Source of the DNA: Tritrichomonas musculus
Lineage: Eukaryota; Parabasalia; Tritrichomonadida; Tritrichomonadidae
Assembly: GCA_039105265.1 (NCBI GenBank)
Contig: JAPFFF010000054.1
Span: forward strand, 992,001-1,056,000
DNA length: 64,000 nt
Direction: 5' to 3'
Within the stretch, counting starts at the first letter, position 1. Every line of letters begins with the position of its first letter. Under the pieces are notes generated by a model. The model saw only the letters and a list, made by a program, of their open reading frames with translations. It ran no database searches and had not been told where the DNA came from. This document shows positions 1-10,300 of this stretch, piece after piece. A program made the position numbers and the translations under genes.

Positions 1-3000
1 CTGGTGCTGGTGTGCTCTTGAGTTTCCTGACATCCTTCTTGAGATTTTTGATTTCGTTTTCGAGTGATGAAGCATCGAATGGTTCTGGTTCTGGCTTGTT
101 CTTGAGTTTCTCAACTTCGTCATCGAGTGTTTGGATTCTTGATTCGAGTGGTGTAGCATCGAATGGTGTTGGTTCTGGTTTGTTCTTGAGTTTCCTGACA
201 TCACTCTTGAGTGTCTTGATATCGGATTCAAGTGGTGTTGCATCGAATGGTGTTGGTTCTGGCTTGTTCTTCAATTTCTGGACTTCGTTATCGAGTGATT
301 GAATCTTTGATTCGAGTGGAGTTGAATCGAATGGTTCTGGTTCTGGCTTGTTCTTGAGTTTCTCAACTTCATTGTTGACTGATTGAATTCTTGATTCGAG
401 AGGTGTTGCATCGAATGGTTCTGGTGCTGGTGTGTTCTTGAGTTTCCTGACATCCTTCTTGAGATTCTTGATGTCTGATTCGAGAGGTGTGGCATCAAAT
501 GGTGTTGGTTCTGGCTTGTTCTTGAGTCTATCAACTTCATCACTGAGTGATTGAATCTTCGATTCGAGTGGTGTTGCATCAAATGGTTCTGGTTCTGGCT
601 TGTTCTTGAGTTTGTCGACTTCATCATTGACAGATTGAATTCTTGATTCGAGAGGGGTAGCATCGAATGGTGTTGGTTCTGGTTTGTTCTTGAGTTTCCT
701 GACATCACTCTTGAGTGTCTTGATATCGGATTCAAGAGGTGTTGCATCGAATGGTGTTGGTTCTGGCTTGTTCTTCAATTTCTGGACTTCATCATTGAGT
801 GATTGAATTTCGTTCTCGAGTGGTGTTGCATCAAATGGCTCTGGTTCTGGCTTGTTCTTGAGTTTCTCAACTTCATTGTTGACTGATTGAATTCTTGATT
901 CGAGAGGTGTTGCATCGAATGGTGTTGGTTCTGGTTTGTTCTTGAGTCTGTCGACTTCCTTTCTGAGTGATTTGAGTTCCTTTTCAAGTGGTGTTGCATC
1001 AAATGGTTCTGGTTCTGGCTTGTTCTTGAGAGCATCAAGAGCATCACTGAGAGATTGGATTCTATCTTCGAGAGGTGTAGCATCGAATGGTTCTGGTGCT
1101 GGTGTGCTCTTGAGTTTCCTGACATCCTTCTTGAGTGTTTTGATGTCTGATTCAAGAGGGGTGGCATCAAATGGTGTTGGTTCTGGTTTGTTCTTGAGTT
1201 TATTTACTTCATCATTGAGTGATTGAATTTCGTTCTCGAGTGGTGTTGCATCAAATGGTTCTGGTTCTGGTTTGTTCTTAAGCTTGTCAACATCTTTTCT
1301 GAGTGATTTGATATCAGATTGAAGAGGTGTTGCATCAAATGGTTCTGGTTCTGGCTTGTTCTTGAGTGCATCGAGTGAATCACTGAGTGATTGGATTCTA
1401 TCTTCGAGTGGTGTAGCATCGAATGGTTCTGGTGCTGGTGTGTTCTTGAGTTTCCTGACATCCCTCTTGAGTGATTTGATTTCTGTCTCAAGAGGTGTAG
1501 CATCGAATGGTTCTGGTTCTGGCTTGTTCTTGAGTGCATCAAGAGCATCACTGAGTGATTGGATTCTATCTTCGAGTGGTGTAGCATCAAATGGTTCTGG
1601 TGCTGGTGTGTTCTTGAGTTTCCTGACATCCTTCTTGAGATTCTTGATGTCTGATTCAAGAGGTGTGGCATCAAATGGTGTTGGTTCTGGCTTGTTCTTG
1701 AGTTTATTGACTTCATCACTGAGTGATTGAATTTCGTTCTCGAGTGGTGTTGCATCGAATGGTTCTGGTTCTGGCTTGTTCTTGAGTCTATCAACTTCAT
1801 CATTGACAGATTGAATTCTTGTTTCGAGTGGTGTTGCATCGAATGGTGTTGGTTCTGGTTTGTTCTTGAGTTTCCTGACATCACTCTTGAGTGTCTTGAT
1901 ATCAGATTCAAGAGGTGTTGCATCGAATGGTGTTGGTTCTGGTTTGTTCTTCAATTTCTGGACTTCATCATTGAGTGATTGAATTTCGTTCTCGAGTGGT
2001 GTTGCATCAAATGGTGTTGGTTCTGGCTTGTTCTTGAGTTTCTCAACTTCATTGTTGACGGATTGAATTCTTGATTCGAGAGGTGTTGCATCGAATGGTG
2101 TTGGTTCTGGTTTGTTCTTGAGTCTTTCAACTTCATCTCTGAGTGATTTGATTTCTGCCTCAAGTGGTGTAGCATCGAATGGTTCTGGTTCTGGCTTGTT
2201 CTTGAGTGCATCAAGAGCATCACTGAGTGATTGGATTCTATCTTCGAGTGGTGTAGCATCGAATGGTTCTGGTGCTGGTGTGTTCTTGAGTTTCCTGACA
2301 TCCTTTCTGAGTGATTTGATGTCTGATTCAAGATGTGTAGCATCGAATGGCTCTGGTGCTGGAACATTCTTAAGTTTCTCAACTTCATCATTGAGAGTTT
2401 GAATCTTTGATTCGAGTGGTGTTGCATCGAATGGTTCTGGTTCTGGCTTGTTCTTGAGTCTATCAACTTCATCATTGACTGATTGAATTCTTGTTTCGAG
2501 AGGTGTTGCATCAAATGGTGTTGGTTCTGGTTTGTTCTTGAGTTTATTGACATCACTCTTGAGGGTCTTGATGTCTGATTCGAGTGGAGTTGCATCGAAT
2601 GGTTCTGGTTCTGGCTTGTTCTTAAGTTTCTCAACTTCATCATTGAGTGATTGGATTTCGTTTTCGATTGGTGTTGCATCAAATGGTTCTGGTTCTGGTT
2701 TGTTCTTGAGTTTCTCAACTTCATTGTTGAGTGTTTCAATCTTGGATTCAATTGGTGTGGCATCAAATGGTTCTGGTGCTGGAACATTCTTAAGTTTCTC
2801 AACTTCATCATTGAGTGTTTTGATATCGGATTCGAGTGGTGTAGCATCGAATGGTTCTGGTGCTGGGAGACTCTTCAATCTCTCGATTTCATCAGTGCAT
2901 GATTGGATTCTTGATATGAGTGGTGTCGAATCAAATGGCTGTGGTTCTGGTTTGTTCTTGAGTTTTTCAACTTCGTTTCGGAGTGACTCAAGTTCGTGTT

Positions 3001-3385
3001 CAAGTGGGGTGGCATCAAATGGTGTTGGTTCTGGCTTGTTCTTTAGTCTTTCAACTTCGTTGTTGAGTGATTGAATTCTAGCTTCGAGTGGTGTAGCGTC
3101 GAATGGTTCTGGTGCTGGGGTGTTCTTGAGTCGTTCAAGTTCGTTATTGAGTGATTGAATCTTAGATTCAAGAGGTGTGGCATCAAATGGTTCTGGTGCT
3201 GGAACACTCCTGAGTTTCTCAACTTCATTGTTAAGTGAGTCAATCTTGGATTCAAGTGGTTCGGTGTTGAATTCAACTGGCTCTGGAGCTGGGACATTCT
3301 TGAGTTGTTCGAGCTCATTCCTTATGTCTTGAATTTCTGACTCGAGTGGTGTGGCATCGAATGGCTGTGGTGCTGGTGTTCGCTT
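1..3385 (-). repeat. 84-bp coding minisatellite in CH gene copy 1
   Basis: In-frame 84-bp units coding for a 28-residue module with a PFDATPLE core. Units vary mostly at a few positions (ES/EN/ET, SLND/TLKS, NKPEPEP/NTPAPEP). Confidence 0.9.
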
Positions 3386-4324
3386 GAGTTTCTTGACTTC
3401 GAATTTGAGGCACTTTATGGCTTCGTCGGTGGCGGTTTGGTACTTTTCAAGTCGTTGTTCTAATGTTGAAAGCTGGTTCTTCAACTCGTTCAAATCTTCT
3501 TCTTTAACTTTAACGTATCCATCATCCTCTGTTTCACTAACTGTTGCTTCCTTGTCCTGAATGATTGATTGGCTCACATTCGCGCTTGAAAGGTTATCAA
3601 GAACCATCTTGGCTGATGAAAGCTGTGTCATGAGTGTCTTTTCATCAACTTTGTCGTTGTTGTTGACGACATCTTCTGGATAGACGTAAACTGGGATGCC
3701 GAGATCGTTCATGACATTTGTTGCGACTTGGCTGTTGTGCTCCGTATCGTTTGGATCAAGCGAATAATAGTTGACCTTTTCTGGAACATATGAGTCCAAA
3801 AGCGCGCACATTGATAAGTCGTATTTCTCAAAGCTGTTTAAGTTGTGATAACTTGAAACACGATCATGAGCCCATGACATAAGAGCATCTTTATCGCTCT
3901 TCGCTGACGCTGATGACTTGTTGTTGAGTTTGCCACTCGAGCTTGTCCTGACTGATTTGCTCACTTGGTAATGTAAAATAAGAGACCATATCAAACCAAG
4001 CGTCAGTTTCTCATTCCTATCATGGATATCTTTGCCTGATGTGCCAACTAAATTGACGCCATCTTTGCTGAACATGTCAATCGCAAGATCAAGGTTTTGA
4101 ACCATCTCAACATTTCTCTTTGGCTCTTGAGCCCATGCACGTGGTGGCTGTTTTCCTGTGAGTTTCTCTGCAAGGTGAACTAATTCTACACCGGTTGTTA
4201 AGTCTTTGGTAACAGATTCTATTTCATGATCAGTTGTTCCTTTTAGTTGTCCATTAACCCATCTTGTGAAAACCTTGTTTTGAAGTGGGACCCATTGTGA
4301 ATCGATTTCTTTAAGACCGGACAT
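1..4324 (-). CDS. Tandem CH-domain repeat protein, copy 1 (C-terminus cut by window edge)
   Basis: Minus-strand frame open from the ATG at 4324 to base 1, ending inside the repeat region at the unit containing KSTPAP. It is the first of three head-to-tail copies and is collinear with copy 2 at a constant offset of 8147 bp, with no net indel over the 4.3 kb seen. About 825 bp coding for the C-terminal coiled coil lie outside the window. Tandem calponin-homology domains occupy about residues 10-245, then the 28-residue repeats start near residue 313. It shares some variants with copy 3 and not copy 2 (around 3478-3492), while copies 2 and 3 agree against it at nearby sites (about 3541), a mosaic pattern. 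Probably functional and an actin-binding cytoskeletal protein, as argued for copy 2. Confidence 0.85.
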   Translation of the reverse strand, partial: MSGLKEIDSQWVPLQNKVFTRWVNGQLKGTTDHEIESVTKDLTTGVELVHLAEKLTGKQPPRAWAQEPKRNVEMVQNLDLAIDMFSKDGVNLVGTSGKDIHDRNEKLTLGLIWSLILHYQVSKSVRTSSSGKLNNKSSASAKSDKDALMSWAHDRVSSYHNLNSFEKYDLSMCALLDSYVPEKVNYYSLDPNDTEHNSQVATNVMNDLGIPVYVYPEDVVNNNDKVDEKTLMTQLSSAKMVLDNLSSANVSQSIIQDKEATVSETEDDGYVKVKEEDLNELKNQLSTLEQRLEKYQTATDEAIKCLKFEVKKLKRTPAPQPFDATPLESEIQDIRNELEQLKNVPAPEPVEFNTEPLESKIDSLNNEVEKLRSVPAPEPFDATPLESKIQSLNNELERLKNTPAPEPFDATPLEARIQSLNNEVERLKNKPEPTPFDATPLEHELESLRNEVEKLKNKPEPQPFDSTPLISRIQSCTDEIERLKSLPAPEPFDATPLESDIKTLNDEVEKLKNVPAPEPFDATPIESKIETLNNEVEKLKNKPEPEPFDATPIENEIQSLNDEVEKLKNKPEPEPFDATPLESDIKTLKSDVNKLKNKPEPTPFDATPLETRIQSVNDEVDRLKNKPEPEPFDATPLESKIQTLNDEVEKLKNVPAPEPFDATHLESDIKSLRKDVRKLKNTPAPEPFDATPLEDRIQSLSDALDALKNKPEPEPFDATPLEAEIKSLRDEVERLKNKPEPTPFDATPLESRIQSVNNEVEKLKNKPEPTPFDATPLENEIQSLNDEVQKLKNKPEPTPFDATPLESDIKTLKSDVRKLKNKPEPTPFDATPLETRIQSVNDEVDRLKNKPEPEPFDATPLENEIQSLSDEVNKLKNKPEPTPFDATPLESDIKNLKKDVRKLKNTPAPEPFDATPLEDRIQSLSDALDALKNKPEPEPFDATPLETEIKSLKRDVRKLKNTPAPEPFDATPLEDRIQSLSDSLDALKNKPEPEPFDATPLQSDIKSLRKDVDKLKNKPEPEPFDATPLENEIQSLNDEVNKLKNKPEPTPFDATPLESDIKTLKKDVRKLKSTPAPEPFDATPLEDRIQSLSDALDALKNKPEPEPFDATPLEKELKSLRKEVDRLKNKPEPTPFDATPLESRIQSVNNEVEKLKNKPEPEPFDATPLENEIQSLNDEVQKLKNKPEPTPFDATPLESDIKTLKSDVRKLKNKPEPTPFDATPLESRIQSVNDEVDKLKNKPEPEPFDATPLESKIQSLSDEVDRLKNKPEPTPFDATPLESDIKNLKKDVRKLKNTPAPEPFDATPLESRIQSVNNEVEKLKNKPEPEPFDSTPLESKIQSLDNEVQKLKNKPEPTPFDATPLESDIKTLKSDVRKLKNKPEPTPFDATPLESRIQTLDDEVEKLKNKPEPEPFDASSLENEIKNLKKDVRKLKSTPAP

Positions 4325-5984
4325 TTGTTTCTTTTGTAAAAATAAAAATGAAATAATCTCATTCTTGATTTATATTCTTCTCAATATTAATTATTTTTAT
4401 ATTTCAGTTTGAATGTTTTCTTTTTAAATTGAGATAAATAAAAAAATAATAACAATTTTGTGAGCTTTTCCACTTATAAACAATTCAATATTTTGAATAT
4501 CGGATGAGGAAATAAAAACGAATATTTTATTTTGTAAACAAATTTTCAATATCTATAAACATAATTATCTTTTTAAATATTTCATACAAAACTTTTTACA
4601 ATATTTCGGATTATTAATATAATATATAAATGTGTAATTTTGGTATTTATAAATCTTAATTATTTTAAAATATTATATTTATTTTTGATTTTTAAAATTT
4701 TCAAATTTTATTGAACAAAATTTCATCCAAAAATACTAATATTAAATATTATTTTGATTTGATATTAAATTTCATGTCTTTATCAGGAAATATTTCAATT
4801 TATTTATAAAGAATACATTCAAAATTGAGTAGAGTTAACAATATCTAAAGAATTATGAATTAATTCAAATAAAAGAATGATTGAAATAAAATCTATTACA
4901 ATAAAGTATAATTGCATTCATTTTGGATGTTATTAGCTAATTCAGAAACTAATACAAATTATTTATAATAATTGTATAAAATTTAATTATGATGTTATTT
5001 TTGTCAGATATTAAAGCAAATAAAATATCGTTTTAGTTTTGAACAAATTTGGGTGGATCTGATTGTATGAAAATTAGTGAACAAGAATACTTTGCTCAAA
5101 GCATTCAAGATCTGTGGATCTGTATTCAATTCAGGAAGCATCAAATAATATATTTCAGAATTAAGCAAGCTTAAACCTATAAAAAAATTTAGAAAAATAT
5201 CTTAATTTATTATTCAAAGGAAGTATGTTCGTTCATGTGTTTCTTTTTAATATTTAGCATTTGTATGAATGCAATCCAGTGATGAGAAGAGGATGGAAAG
5301 GTCAAATATGGGAATTTGTTGTCTATGATTGAAAAAAAAAAAAAAATAAATCTCAGTATAAATATCATCATTTGAAATGCCCACAACGCTATTTGCATAT
5401 TATTATATGTTAATCTAAAAGTTAATTATATGAAACATCATTTGGCATTCAATACTTCAAAAACAGAATTTGACTTTTTGGTAGAACAAAGAAATGCTTA
5501 CCTCTTTTTATTTATATAAATACTTATATATCTAATAATGAATATAAATATGATGATTAATATTAAAAAAAATTTCAAAACAGCAAATATTTTTTGGTAT
5601 TCAGAAAATTTTATTTTTTTAGAAAAAAGCAGATATATATTTAACTAATAACAATAAAATAATCATATTTTTAAGTTTTGCCAGTATTTATTGAAAAGAT
5701 AAAATCTAATTAGTAGAAAAAAAGAAACAGCAAGCCAAACAAGCAAAAATATATTTTATAAAATGTTGAAAAGTGAACTTACAATATATAAAGCCAGAAA
5801 TTTTGTTATCATATTTAAAAAAAAGTATTAGATATAAAGATAAAAAGTGATTTATACTCATATTAACATGAAAATATGAACAAATTTCTAAGATTAAATA
5901 TTTTAGATATATTTCATATTTTATAAAACATCAAAATGATTTTCTACAAGATTTTTTAGATATTATTTTTTATATCATGCTCTG
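4325..5984. other. AT-rich upstream spacer of CH gene copy 1
   Basis: About 1.66 kb without a supportable gene. The first 900 bases nearest the gene are nearly identical to 12,472-13,340 upstream of copy 2, which fits a shared promoter region or a conversion tract. Similarity then decays with small indels. Confidence 0.6.
4347..4351 (-). promoter_or_regulatory. Initiator (Inr) TCATT of CH-repeat gene copy 1
   Basis: Reads TCATT on the minus strand and matches the trichomonad Inr TCA(+1)YW. The putative +1 A lies 25 nt upstream of the ATG, and the site is conserved in all three copies. Confidence 0.5.
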
Positions 5985-7085
5985 AGAGTGCAATATGGAT
6001 CACTAAAGAAGGGAAAAGATATGCGATCGGTGTTAATTAAAGAAGATTGCACGCTGTATTTTTTTCCTAGTACATAAGAAAGAACAGATTACTAAAATAG
6101 AATAAATTGAATTGAAAGACAATGAAGCTCGTCCACGCCAACTTATTTCAGCTGTTTATGAAGAAGATTGCATGCTGTATTTTCTTCTAGTTCATGTTCA
6201 TAGAATAGTCAGCTTGAATATGTTTTTATAGATCACAATTCAAGTGCTCCGGTTTTTGTGAATATAAATGGTCATATAAGGATTCTTCTTTTTAGGATCG
6301 CCTTCAGTGCATCTGACTCGAATGATCGAGCCTTCTGTGCAAATGTTTCATATTATAGTGAGGCTGTTGTGAAAGTGAAATTTTAAATATAAAAAGAACT
6401 CGAAAGGGATAAAAAGAATAAAAGTGTCAGCGATCAGATTTCTGTGGCAGGCTCGGATGGAGATCGCCTGAAGCACAAAATCATTTCAGCCTCAGCTAGC
6501 AGTGGTTCTCGGGTGTGGATATAACGATTATGTCCAGCTCCTCGCCACTGAAACAAGTTTCAATTTTTGGATGTCAGTTAAGGCAACGACCAGAGGCGGT
6601 GCTCCATTCAGTGTCGCAGTAGGTTCTATTTCAGTTGTAATTTTGGAACAGAACGGCCGTGAAATACCACAAACAGATGAATTAAAAAAGTGGCCGATAA
6701 AATACGAGATTTGCAAACTAGAAGAAGAAAATTTGAAATTGAGAGGATTCGATATATGGTCTCATCAAGTTCTTCTTCGACAGCATCGGTCGTTTGTATG
6801 AAGATTTTTGACGTGTGTACGATGGATTGTTTCCCATAAAGATGCCAAACGTCTTCTCAATGTTCGGGTGATCAATCAAGCACAGATGTTTGCATTCATT
6901 AAAAAAGTGTGAAAAAATTTAGCTATCTTGTCTCACTGACTTTTCAAAGGTATTGATAATCCACTGCTCTAACTTCAATGACAAAGACATTTCAAATGGC
7001 ATCGTTTCGAAGATGGAAAAGAATGAGTATAAGATGCTTCCTCTATATCCTTCGCAAGTGACTGAAATCAAAAACAAAGTTCAGC
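5985..7085 (+). pseudogene. Decayed RCC1-domain gene in spacer 1
   Basis: Plus-strand fragments in shifting frames recall RCC1-type beta-propeller proteins: an ITKEGKRYAIGVN-like blade start near 5995, a VLGCGYNDYVQL blade motif near 6505, and SVAVGSISVVILEQNG near 6600-6650. The longest open stretch (6502-6801, 99 codons) begins without an ATG in the native frame context, and several stops and frameshifts separate the pieces. The same gene lies decayed in spacer 2, but this copy keeps about 200 bp (about 6590-6800) missing there and lacks a segment present there. The nearest intact relative here is the RCC1-kinase at 37.8-40.4 kb. The last part (6940-7085) is open but unrecognised. Confidence 0.6.
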
Positions 7086-7323
7086 CAAATTAGGCAAATT
7101 GAAGTGAGTATACCTAATGAATGATAAGGTGTTTTGATTTGCAAATGTGTTCAAAGAGTTTAGTCATATAGTTATAATGTCATCATATAAAAATATTGAT
7201 ATCGAATATTGAAAAGATGTAAAAAAAAAAATATTGATTTTAATAAAAATTGATTTTATTCATGTTAATCTATTAATCTATCTTTCTATTAAATTTAATT
7301 AAATCTAATTGAATCTATTCTAT
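7086..7323. other. 3' flank of CH gene copy 2
   Basis: Short AT-rich 3' region nearly identical to 15,236-15,493. The gene's stop overlaps TAAA on the minus strand, the arrangement used as a poly(A) signal in trichomonads. No gene seen. Confidence 0.5.
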
Positions 7324-10300
7324 TTATTGTTTCTTGTTTTTGATTCCGGTGATGTGGTATTCTTGTTCATAGTTTTCTTTGAGTTTCTTGACTTCATATT
7401 TCAAGCATTTCAGATCATTCTTGAGTCTATCGTTCTCAATCTTCAATGCTTCAACGGAATCTGTGTGAGCATAATTTGTAGAATCTTCATTTGTTTTCTC
7501 AGTGATTCCTTTCAGTCTGTTTAATTCTGAGCGGAGGGATGAGATTTGTGATTTCAAGTCATCATTTTCTGTTCTCAATTGTTGAATTGATTGTGTTGAC
7601 TTTTGGACTTCACGTTGTTTGGCCATGTCTTTAGAATTCTCTCTCAAGCGATCAACTTCTGATCTCATCATCCTCAAATCCGATCTCAATGATTCGTTTT
7701 CATTCTTGAGTTGATCAATTGTATTGTTGAGTTGTTGTGTGTTGTCCTTTGGCATTGAATCTTTCATCTTCTTGACTTCATACTTGAGGCATCTGACATC
7801 GCCAGTCAAGTGTTTGTTGTCTTCAACTAAATGGTTGACTGCATCGCTTGTTTCATTGGCCTTTTGTGCAACTTTGCTGAATTTCGAGTTTGCGGCGTCA
7901 ATCTTTTGGTTGGCTTCATCTGATTTCTGATGTGCTTGATCAACACGTTCAACAAGATCATCTGGAAGTGGTGCTGCACGTTCTTCAACTGGTTCTTTGA
8001 GTGCCTCAATTTCTTCTCTGAGTGAATTGATTTCTGATTCGATTGGTTGTGAATCGAATGGTTCTGGATCTGGCTTGTTCTTGAGTCTTTGGAGTTCGTC
8101 GCTGAGAGCTTTGATTCTTGATTCAAGAGGTGTAGCATCGAATGGTTCTGGTGCTGGTGTGCTCTTGAGTTTCCTGACATCCTTCTTGAGATTTTTGATT
8201 TCGTTTTCGAGTGATGAAGCATCGAATGGTTCTGGTTCTGGCTTGTTCTTGAGTTTCTCAACTTCGTCATCGAGTGTTTGGATTCTTGATTCGAGTGGTG
8301 TAGCATCGAATGGTGTTGGTTCTGGCTTGTTCTTGAGTTTCCTGACATCGCTCTTGAGTGTCTTAATATCGGATTCAAGTGGTGTAGCATCGAATGGTGT
8401 TGGTTCTGGCTTGTTCTTCAATTTCTGGACTTCGTTATCGAGTGATTGAATCTTTGATTCGAGTGGTGTTGAATCGAATGGTTCTGGTTCTGGCTTGTTC
8501 TTGAGTTTCTCAACTTCATTGTTGACTGATTGAATTCTTGATTCGAGAGGTGTTGCATCGAATGGTTCTGGTGCTGGTGTGTTCTTGAGTTTCCTGACAT
8601 CCTTCTTGAGATTCTTGATGTCTGATTCGAGAGGTGTTGCATCAAATGGTGTTGGTTCTGGCTTGTTCTTGAGTCTATCAACTTCATCACTGAGTGATTG
8701 AATCTTTGATTCGAGTGGTGTTGCATCGAATGGTTCTGGTTCTGGTTTATTCTTGAGTCTATCAACTTCATCATTGACAGATTGAATTCTTGATTCAAGT
8801 GGTGAAGCATCGAATGGTGTTGGTTCTGGTTTGTTCTTGAGTTTCCTGACATCACTCTTGAGTGTCTTGATATCGGATTCAAGATGTGTTGCATCAAATG
8901 GTGTTGGTTCTGGCTTGTTCTTCAATTTCTGGACTTCATCATTGAGTGATTGGATTTCGTTCTCGAGTGGTGTTGCATCAAATGGTGTTGGTTCTGGCTT
9001 GTTCTTGAGTTTCCTGACATCACTCTTGAGGGTCTTGATATCGGATTCAAGTGGTGTTGCATCGAATGGTGTTGGTTCTGGTTTGTTCTTGAGTCTATCG
9101 ACTTCCTTTCTGAGTGATTTGAGTTCCTTTTCAAGTGGTGTTGCATCAAATGGTTCTGGTTCTGGCTTGTTCTTGAGAGCATCAAGAGCATCACTGAGGG
9201 CTTGGATTCTATCTTCGAGAGGTGTTGCATCGAATGGTTCTGGTTCTGGCTTGGTCTTGAGTTTCCTGACATCCTTCTTGAGATTCTTGATGTCTGATTC
9301 GAGTTGTGTAGCATCAAATGGTGTTGGTTCTGGTTTGTTCTTGAGCTTGTCAACTTCATTATTGAGTGATTGAATTTCGTTCTCGAGTGGTGTTGCATCA
9401 AATGGTTCTGGTTCTGGTTTGTTCTTAAGCTTGTCAACATCTTTTCTGAGGGATTTGATATCAGATTGAAGTGGTGTTGCATCAAATGGTTCTGGTTCTG
9501 GTTTGGTCTTGAGTGCATCGAGTGAATCACTGAGTGATTGGATTCTTGTTTCGAGTGGTGTAGCATCGAATGGTGTTGGTTCTGGTTTGTTCTTGAGTCG
9601 GTCGACTTCCTTTCTAAGTGATTTGAGTTCCTTTTCGAGTGGTGTTGCATCGAATGGTTCTGGTTCTGGCTTGTTCTTGAGTGCATCAAGAGCATCACTG
9701 AGTGATTGAATTTTTGTTTCGAGTGGTGTAGCATCAAATGGTTCTGGTGCTGGTGTGTTCTTGAGTTTCCTGACATCCTTCTTGAGATTCTTGATGTCTG
9801 ATTCAAGAGGTGTGGCATCAAATGGTGTTGGTTCTGGCTTGTTCTTGAGTTTATTGACTTCATCACTGAGTGATTGAATCTTCGATTCGAGTGGTGTTGC
9901 ATCGAATGGTTCTGGTTCTGGTTTATTCTTGAGTCTATCAACTTCATCATTGACAGATTGAATTCTTGATTCAAGTGGTGTAGCATCGAATGGTGTTGGT
10001 TCTGGTTTGTTCTTGAGTTTCCTGACATCACTCTTGAGTGTCTTGATATCGGATTCAAGATGTGTTGCATCAAATGGTGTTGGTTCTGGCTTGTTCTTCA
10101 ATTTCTGGACTTCATCATTGAGTGATTGGATTTCGTTCTCGAGTGGTGTTGCATCAAATGGTGTTGGTTCTGGCTTGTTCTTGAGTTTCTCAACTTCATT
10201 GTTGACTGATTGAATTCTTGATTCGAGAGGTGTTGCATCGAATGGTGTTGGTTCTGGTTTGTTCTTGAGTCTTTCAACTTCATCTCTGAGTGATTTTAGT

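Noticed and set aside
1-3385. CRISPR array
   Set aside because: Repeats are contiguous, in frame and coding, with no unique spacers; the genome is eukaryotic.
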